This document shows, in pieces, positions 57,272 through 64,000 of a stretch of 64,000 bases of DNA. The notes beneath the pieces were generated by a model, which worked only from the letters and a program-made list of their open reading frames with translations, searched no databases and was not told where the DNA came from. The position numbers and the translations under genes are program-made. How positions within the stretch are numbered: position 1 is the first letter of the stretch; each line of letters opens with the position of its first letter. This DNA is from Micrasema longulum (taxonomy: Eukaryota > Arthropoda > Insecta > Trichoptera > Brachycentridae), in contig JAGVSM010003635.1 in the NCBI GenBank assembly GCA_022494885.1, positions 1 to 64,000 of the forward strand. Reading direction: 5' to 3'.

Positions 57272-60200
57272 ATTCTTCTTCTTCTTCTTCGTTTTTTCAT
57301 GGCCTTTTCACGTCTCAACTCGGGTGTTCTGGCCAGTGTCGAGTATTTTTGTTTTTTTTCATATTTACACATAAGCTTCTACTTGTAAAGCGTTAATTGG
57401 AGATGACTTCATGGCTCTGACGACTAGTCTCATACTTTGTGATTGGATCCGGTCAAGTCTTTGGAGATTCTTTTTTGGTATGGTTCTAAAAGGAACGAGG
57501 CATAATCGAGATGGCTCCGGATATACGCAGTATAAAAAAGTCTCAGTACAAAAGGGTGACTCCCCCGCCGTACTCTCGAGACTGCTTTTAACGTATTCAA
57601 TCCGGCTTGACACTTGTTTACTATATGATTTATGTATGAGTTCCATGTAAGATGAGTGTCCAGAATTACTCCTAAGAACTTAATCTGGGACGTAAAAGGT
57701 ACTATCTCATATCCGTTTTGAATTTTTATGGTTAGGATTTTTCGCTGTTTACAGAAGGTTATGGTATTACTTTTACCAGTCGATAGATCCAAGCCCTGTT
57801 CCACTAACCGATTCTTGATGTTTCTCATACCTAAATTTAGAGTATTTTCTAGATTCTTTGGGTCCTTCCATATGCATGTATAAAGAAGTCGTCCGCGTAC
57901 TGGAGCAAACTTGTCTCTGAAGGAACAATTCCGCTGATGTCATGCGTATAGATATTGAAGAGAATCAGGCTCAGGACAGAACCCTGAGTTTTCTCTTGCT
58001 CAACTCTCTCTCCACCACAGCATGACCGCGAACACTGATTTCTACCTTTCTTGAAAGAATCAAATTCGCTATAAAGGAAGTGAGTTTTCGCGGGATTCCA
58101 ATTCATAGCATTTTAGCTTCTAGAATATGGATAATAACATTGTCATATGCACCACTTATGCCCAGACAGACACCTATTAAGAATTCTTTCTTAGTAAGAG
58201 CGGCTCTGATATCATATGTCAAAACCGACATGATTTCAATAATGCTCTTTCTTTTCCTGAATCCAAATTGAGACTTGGGGAGAGTTTTCGAGCTCTCCAC
58301 AAACCAGTCCAAGCGTTGTCTCACCATATGTTCCGCCACTTTCAACAGTGTGGAGGAGAGGGCTATGGGGCGGTAGGAAGACCCAAAATTTGGGTCTTTT
58401 TTGGGTTTAAGGATAGGGATAATGGATTGGGTTTTCCATGAAGGAGGGATGTTTTCTGATTCCAAGATCATGTTGATCAATGATAGGATGTAGGAGAGGG
58501 TAGGACCACTGTTATGTTGGATAAAACTATACAGAATATCGTCAATCGCTGGAGCTGAGTCTGTGAGCCGGGCCAGAATAGTCTTCAGTTCATCTAAACT
58601 GAAGCTATGATCTAACCAGCTTCTATTCGTAAACTGGTACCAATAAGGAGACTCATTCCAGTTATTTGTCTGCTGTTTTGAAGATGCATGATGATAATGC
58701 TTCATACCACTTCACTACATTCTCTTTCGTCGCGGTGGGCAGCTCTTTCACTTTGAGTTCAATGTCGTCAGAGAAGTATCTCCATTTAACTCTTTCTGTA
58801 ATGCATCTCGGTCTTCGCCTTCCCCCAGGGGATAGGCCACTTTGGCAATATCTATGGCTGGATATGAGGTTGACTACTATAGGGTAATGATCACCACCAA
58901 TAGTGTCTACCTTAATTGACCATTGCACTGATGGTGCCATTGCAGCGCTGGAGATGGTGAGATCCACTGCACTGGGTCGCTGATTTGGCAGCTGAAGGCG
59001 CGTCGCGGAGCCATCATTACGAACACACATATTTAGATCATCCAAGAGATCATTAATATCTCTTCCTACCATGTCGCATGTCAGAGCACCCCACAGGGCA
59101 TGGCGAGCATTAAAGTCACCCAGGATAAGGAACTGAGGGGTCAATTTTTGGAACAAAGATAAAAGTATCGATTTTGAGGGTTTGTTGGTTAGGGAGATAT
59201 ACATGGAAAGCATGGTCAAGTCATTAACCTTTGCAGCTGTCACTTGGAAAGGACAGCCATCAGTCTTGACATTGATAGGGATAAAGGGAAGGGAGTTTTT
59301 GATGAAGAGGGCAGAGCCACCCTTCCCATCCTCACGATCATTTCGTAGACAGTGGAATCCCCGGAATCTAATCGTAGATCCCGGGACCATCCACGTCTCC
59401 GAAATGGCCGCAATTGAGATAGATTCTTCTTGCAATGTATGTAAGAGGTCTTCTTTTTTATTTAAAATGCTATGGCTGTTCCACTGGTGGTTAAGTAGGG
59501 AGGTTATATTTAGGAGTTGATGGGCGACGTTGGACGGTATTTGTGGGTTATTTTGAAGGATCGATACTAAAATACTTAATATGGTAGATATAATTGTATT
59601 GTTCGATGTTGGGACTGAGCTAAGAAAAGCGCTCCCATTAGAACCAGATGGAAGTTGTCCATTCGGTAAATACAGAAGTGAAGGATCATGATCAGGAACA
59701 TTAGATTTGGAAGGTAGTTTTTTGACCTCGACTTTCTCTCTACTGTTTTTTTGTAGGATATTGGCGCGGAGGGTTGAATAACAACATTGACATTCGGTTT
59801 TGTTGTTTTAGAGACGGTTTCTGCATAAGAAATCGTCGCTTTTCCGAACATTTTGGAAGCTTATATTTATGAAATGTTTCTTTCAGCCATCGTGTGTTTT
59901 ATGTTTTGTTGCCCTTTAAGCTCAGGGCACAGCTTGCTGGTGGCAGAGTGGTTACCAAAACAATTAAGGCATTTTATATCTTCTGCCGCCACCGTGCAGG
60001 ATTCCCCACTGTGTAAGGAGCCACACTTGTAACAGCGCACAAGGGATCTACAGACAGTCTTTGTATGTCCGTACTTACAGCTTTTAAAATACTGAATAGT
60101 CGGAAACACGTAGAGTTCTACGGAGAGGGACACATTGAAGATGGAAATTTGGGAAGGTAGAGATTTCGAGTCGAAGGTCAAAACCACCGTGCGGGAGGGT

Positions 60201-60358
60201 TTCCATTCGACTACGTCACCATTACTTGATCTGTAATTCAGTCTCGACGACTGACTTGATAACTTTTCCGAATCCATGAGGTACCTCGGCACTCTCCACA
60301 ATGTCCTGTTCGGACCAGTGTGAAGGGATGCCTTTGGTAACACCTTTCCAGACAGCAA
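57272..60358 (-). pseudogene. LINE copy 2 (ORF1 end, endonuclease, RT), 5'-truncated
   Basis: Same family as 21771-23165. From right to left: the end of ORF1 with zinc knuckles (CYKCGSLHSGESC, CLNCFGNHSATSKLC; the first knuckle has lost a Cys), a Pro/Lys linker, an APE-type endonuclease (59435-58830: AISETWM, ILGDFNARHALWG, GGDHYPI), then RT (58705-57849: IIPILKPKKDPNFGSSYRPI, SQFGFRKRKS, YADD), the carboxy-terminal region to 57365 and a GAA-rich tail at 57272-57290. Stops and frameshifts occur at about 60245, 59850-59450, 58100 and 57840. It is a 5' truncation as expected from target-primed insertion, ending within about 300 bp of CTU1 exon 1. Confidence 0.85.
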
Positions 60359-60665
60359 TTTAAACTTGCCTCAAGCTTGTATCAAGTTTGAAGTATCAAG
60401 AGTTCAAGCTTGACCCAAGTTTGAGATTGCAACTCTATAAACTTGGGGCAAGCTTAAAGCAAACTTCCTAGTTACCATCCAACAAACTTGAATGATGTTT
60501 GTTTTTTTTTTTGTAAAAAACAAACATCATGCAAGTTTGGATTTATTTAGCAAAAAAAAACAAAAACAAAAAATACAAAAAAACAAAAACAAGAAAAAAC
60601 AAAAAAAGGAAAAAAAACAAAAAAAACGAAACAAAAAAACACAAACCAAAAAAAACAAAAAACAC
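60359..60665. repeat. AAGCTTG-rich block, inverted repeat and (AAAAAC)n tract
   Basis: At 60367-60480 CAAGCTTG or CAAGTTTG motifs recur about six times on both strands. At 60486-60540 AACTTGAATGATGTTTGTTT is followed by its inverted copy after a T-rich loop. From 60548 to 60665 an A-rich tract with CAAAAA and AAAAC units encodes only low-complexity Lys/Gln/Asn in one direction and Phe/Leu in the other. Confidence 0.6.
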
Positions 60666-60957
60666 GAAGCTTCTTAAAAATATTAATATTAAATAAAATA
60701 TCTTGTTATTATTACTCAGTATATTTATTTTCAATAAATAATAAAAATTACGGGCTATTTTTGCCAAGAAAGTCAGATAATGTGATGTCAGATGATGTGA
60801 TGACAAATAATTCATGTCAATTGACTGGAGATCAGAGTCCGGTGCATTATTTTGTCTCTGAACTCTGAAACAAATAAATAAAACTGTTTTATGACTTACT
60901 AGCTTTTCGACTAGCGGGATTTCTCATGGTAAAAAGTATCCGATATTCAAATCAAAA

Positions 60958-61145
60958 TTTGTTGCTACAAAGGGAAAACATTTTGGGAAGGACATATGGA
61001 AGTCTAGGGCTTATGTACTGTCATTGGCTGGTTGAAGTGGCCACTTTACAAACTGTGTAACATTAAGCGTTCTGCCTATGTTTAAACATCTTCATTTCCT
61101 CAACTCTTCCATCTGTTAACTTTTGTGAAGTATAAGAGCCTCTGG
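60958..61145. repeat. Dispersed repeat family A, partial copy
   Basis: Begins TTGTTGCTACAAAGGGAAAA, then CATATGGAAGTCTAGGGCTT, TGTCATTGGCTGG and AAGTGGCCACTTTAC, in the same order as the copies at 50945 and 61946. The inverted arm is absent. Confidence 0.6.
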
Positions 61146-61945
61146 GGTTAAAGTATTGGTTTATTATACCGATATATTATCAACAGCCTTTTCGTTCTGT
61201 AAATAAACCATAATTCAATCAATTCAATTCAATAATAGTATAATGTTTGTGATATTTAACAATTAATCAGTTTAAACTATTGTAAGCATTATGCAGTGGA
61301 TGAGATATTAATATCATACTTACTTTTAAAGAGCTCTTGACAAGACGGTTTTGTCGAGTGACGGTGCAACAAAAACTCATTTTTAATGTTTTTTCCTCAG
61401 TGGCATATCAATAGTTTATTCTTTAAACTGAGTATTAACACTTCGACTATATTAAAAGTTTTAAAATCGCCGGAAAAACGTCCAATGATAAATGCGTACT
61501 AAAAAAACCGCGCATTATAAATGACATGTAACCCACGGACAAAAACGGTGAAATATATCATTTTTCTATGACTTTGATAGTATTATTAATACATTTTAAA
61601 AATATTTTATCGAATACGTTGTTTTCCAAACACACTACTGTTTTAAAAATTAATAGCAATTCCAAGAAAAATCTTCCATTTCATAAATATCTAATTCAAG
61701 CCCAGTGGAGTGAGCAAGATAGACAATTCGTGCCGCCCGCAACACATTCTCGTACAGCGGTTGTAAACCCTTTCTTAATCGAAAATAAAAATGATCTCGC
61801 ACAGCAATCTCAAGGCGCATTGTTTTAATAATTATTATTGAAATTACAGTATTATGATGGTTTTTTGTTGATTGCGGGGCAAAGTGCCCTTATTATCAAA
61901 CCTACCACTTCCATCTAAACAAAATTTGAGTAAAATAAATCTTGA

Positions 61946-62270
61946 AATTTGTTGCAACAGAGAGGGAACACATTTTTGCCAAGGGAATGTGGAAGTCTAG
62001 GCATTTACAGGACTTATGATCTGTCATTGGCTGTTTTAAATGACCACTTTATACACTGCGAAATATTCACCATTCATGATTATTTTTACATTACCTCAAC
62101 TCTTGCATCTGTTGACTTTTGCAAACTAAAAGAGCTGAAACCTTTATCGAATTCGGCGAGTTTCATCTGGATAAATTATTTCACCCCCTAGGTAATGCCT
62201 AAAAATACTTAAAAAATTTTATGCAAGTTATTTCGATCAACAATATTTTGAGTATGACCAAATGTTTGTA
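61946..62270. repeat. Dispersed repeat family A, longest unfolded copy
   Basis: Contains GAAATTTGTTGCAACAGAGA, GGAATGTGGAAGTCTAGGCA, CTGTCATTGGCTG, TCAACTCTTGCATCTGTTGA and CTAAAAGAGCTGAAACCTTT, then a tail matching (reverse complement) the start of the copy at 14683. Family boundaries are best judged from these two copies, which together suggest a unit of about 320-380 bp. Confidence 0.6.
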
Positions 62271-62593
62271 TAGAGTTATTTAGATTGAAACTTCATGATA
62301 ACGGGTAAATGTACTAAGAAGTGATGTTATTTCTTGGTAGATGTTGTAATATAATTTTAATTTCAAAAATAATGTTTTCGTACAACTGTCGCACAAATTG
62401 ATATCACTTCCAAGAAAAATATTCCGTTTCACTAATAGCTAGTTCACGCATAATGGATTGAGCGAGATAGACAACAGTTGCTGAAATTACAAACAGCTGT
62501 GGTAAATTACATATTGTGTACATTTATATATATTTTTAATCTTACTTTGTTACTTTAACTGACAAGTTAACTCTGCAAAGGGTCATTTTTATT

Positions 62594-62869
62594 GTGAATA
62601 AAATACAAAGTATATTATTCAAAATGATAACGGATATTAAAAGTGATATAGAAATAATAATACCTCACCTAGAAACTCGGAGGTTTAGCAACTCAACCTA
62701 TTCCGAAAGTGAATTCGACAATATCGATCAACTTCTAAGTGATAGTGATGATAGTTTATATGACTCTTATGAAGAACTCAAAATCGAAGAAGCATTTCTG
62801 AAATATTTTTGGATCAAGATCGAGCTGATATACTTTATTTACCACAATTACGTTTTGTTGGTAGAATAG
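62594..62869 (+). CDS. Orphan acidic ORF, unidentified
   Basis: A 91-codon frame starts MNKIQSILFKMITDIKSDIE and is rich in Asp, Glu and Ser (SESEFDNIDQLLSDSDDSLY), unlike the AT-rich noise around it. After about codon 70 the neighbouring frame continues with DQDRADILYLPQLRFVGRI, so a frameshift or a splice may end the true coding part there. I do not recognise a family. It could be the N-terminus of a transposon protein or a first exon continuing outside the window. There is no other supporting context. Confidence 0.25.
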   Translation: MNKIQSILFKMITDIKSDIEIIIPHLETRRFSNSTYSESEFDNIDQLLSDSDDSLYDSYEELKIEEAFLKYFWIKIELIYFIYHNYVLLVE

Positions 62870-63574
62870 TTTCTAGAATAAAGTTTGTATAGTAATAATT
62901 ACGTTTTGTTTGTAGAGTAATAATTACTACCTAATGAACAGCTAAAACATTTTAATTTCACGTTACTGTAGGTACCCATTATAATAAATCAACAAATGAT
63001 TTTTTAATATTCAAACGTCCTAATTGACAATCATTTAGGTTCCATTGTGAATTATTTTTATGTTGTATGGCTCTTTACTAATTTGTTTATATTCTTAATT
63101 ACGGGGTTTTCCGGTGATATAGGGACCTTACTAGATAAGAGTTATTATATTAAAGGTAAAGTATTCAATTAGTTATTCATTACGGAAATACATCAATATT
63201 TTTGTAATCACTGGATCGGGTAATAGCAGGGCAGACAAAAAATGTAATTATTTTTCTCAAATATCATATAAGTGATTAAAAATTCTAAATATTAAAATGA
63301 TTTATTTTTTATTTCACTGTTTTTGCAATGTAAAAAAATCCCTGTTTCCGGTCCCGGCTAGCTAGAAGTTTCCTGTGTTTAGTTGTTTCTCTTTTTTTTA
63401 AAGCACTGCAAATTTAAATATCATAAGTAAATGTATAATGAGGAAATTTAGTTGTTTAAAAAAGAAATGTATTTGTTAATAAACTACTAAACAAAGCTTT
63501 TTTTTCAATTTTTATGAATCGTATTATCGGCGCTACGATTTTTTAAAGTTTTGTATTTCCGAAATTAATCCGCG

Positions 63575-63850
63575 TGTGACGTCGCAAGTTCTCTTCCGCT
63601 TCTTCTTGATTTGTTCTGTCGATTGCTCCGACGATTAGCAAACCGGAAATCTTCCACAACCCTCTTATCATTGGTTGATTCATATGAACAAGTGACGTCG
63701 TTCAAAGTAGTTCGTTTTAATTAAAATATTTTTTATCAATTTTCAAGAAACTTGTACTGTACAATTTAATGCTCGAATTTTTACCGCGCGTAAGAAAACA
63801 TTTTTTGTATTAAATTTTCCGTAGGGCTGAAATAGGTACAAAACTGAATA
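63575..63850. repeat. Dispersed repeat E, copy 2 (inverted)
   Basis: Reverse complement of the block at 21240-21480: TTTTCTTACGCGCGGTAAAA, AACGACGTCACTTG and a TTTCCGGTTTGC segment. It is locally GC-richer than its surroundings and includes two GTGACGTC palindromic sites. No ORF. Confidence 0.45.
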
Positions 63851-64000
63851 ATAACCCGTCGAATAAGTAATTTTTATGTTTTGAAAATGTTTTATACCAC
63901 TGGCGGTTAAGTGCAACAAGCAGTTCCCGAATTCATTTACCTTTTTCGGGATTATGACGTCAGCATCAGTCTAGTTAGAACTTTATGATAGGGATTAACA

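Noticed and set aside
60492..60815. Lys/Gln-rich and Phe/Leu-rich frames on opposite strands
   Set aside because: Pure consequence of the (AAAAAC)n low-complexity tract.

Overview
The window is AT-rich, intron-bearing animal DNA. The gene content (melted, a DHX8/PRP22 helicase, TRMT10C, MUL1, CTU1), short-to-medium GT-AG introns and repeat complement (pogo/mariner-like, hAT-like, several LINE clades, a Penelope-like element, tRNA-derived SINEs) point to an insect. The order cannot be fixed from the sequence alone. Nothing bacterial, phage-like or CRISPR-like is present.

Layout. 1-4205: gene-free, with a decayed Penelope-like GIY-YIG/RT remnant and two small inverted-repeat elements. 4206-20390 (-): melted (VEPH1 family), 12 coding exons that join in phase to 1,002 codons; its introns hold transposons and SINEs. 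20638-20929 (-): a candidate two-exon, 64-codon membrane micro-gene I could not identify. 21240-24149: the 5' part of a LINE (gag-like ORF with three zinc knuckles) and hAT-like debris. 24150-32971 (+): DHX8/PRP22 DEAH-box splicing helicase, 13 exons, 1,292 codons. 33898-41605 (-): TRMT10C/MRPP1 (mitochondrial RNase P subunit 1), six exons. 42255-49002 (+): MUL1 mitochondrial E3 ligase, five exons, divergent from TRMT10C across about 650 bp. 51811-56997 (-): CTU1 (tRNA 2-thiolation), four exons, with a jockey-like LINE inside intron 1. 57272-64000: a 5'-truncated LINE of the same family as the 21.8 kb copy, low-complexity DNA, two copies of a dispersed foldback repeat, an orphan acidic ORF and an inverted copy of a repeat also found at 21.2 kb.

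How the genes relate. All five recognised genes look intact: exon phases agree at every junction and catalytic or metal-binding residues are present. Three touch RNA processing (DHX8 splicing, TRMT10C mitochondrial tRNA processing, CTU1 tRNA wobble thiolation), MUL1 acts on the mitochondrial outer membrane, and melted is an insulin/TOR-pathway PH adaptor. They are individually regulated eukaryotic genes and I see no operon-like coupling beyond head-to-head or tail-to-tail neighbours. The least conventional signals are a pogo-like element carrying six copies of its terminal motif, three hammerhead/Penelope-type GAAAC motifs, the unidentified micro-gene, and a repeat family whose copies fold back on themselves.
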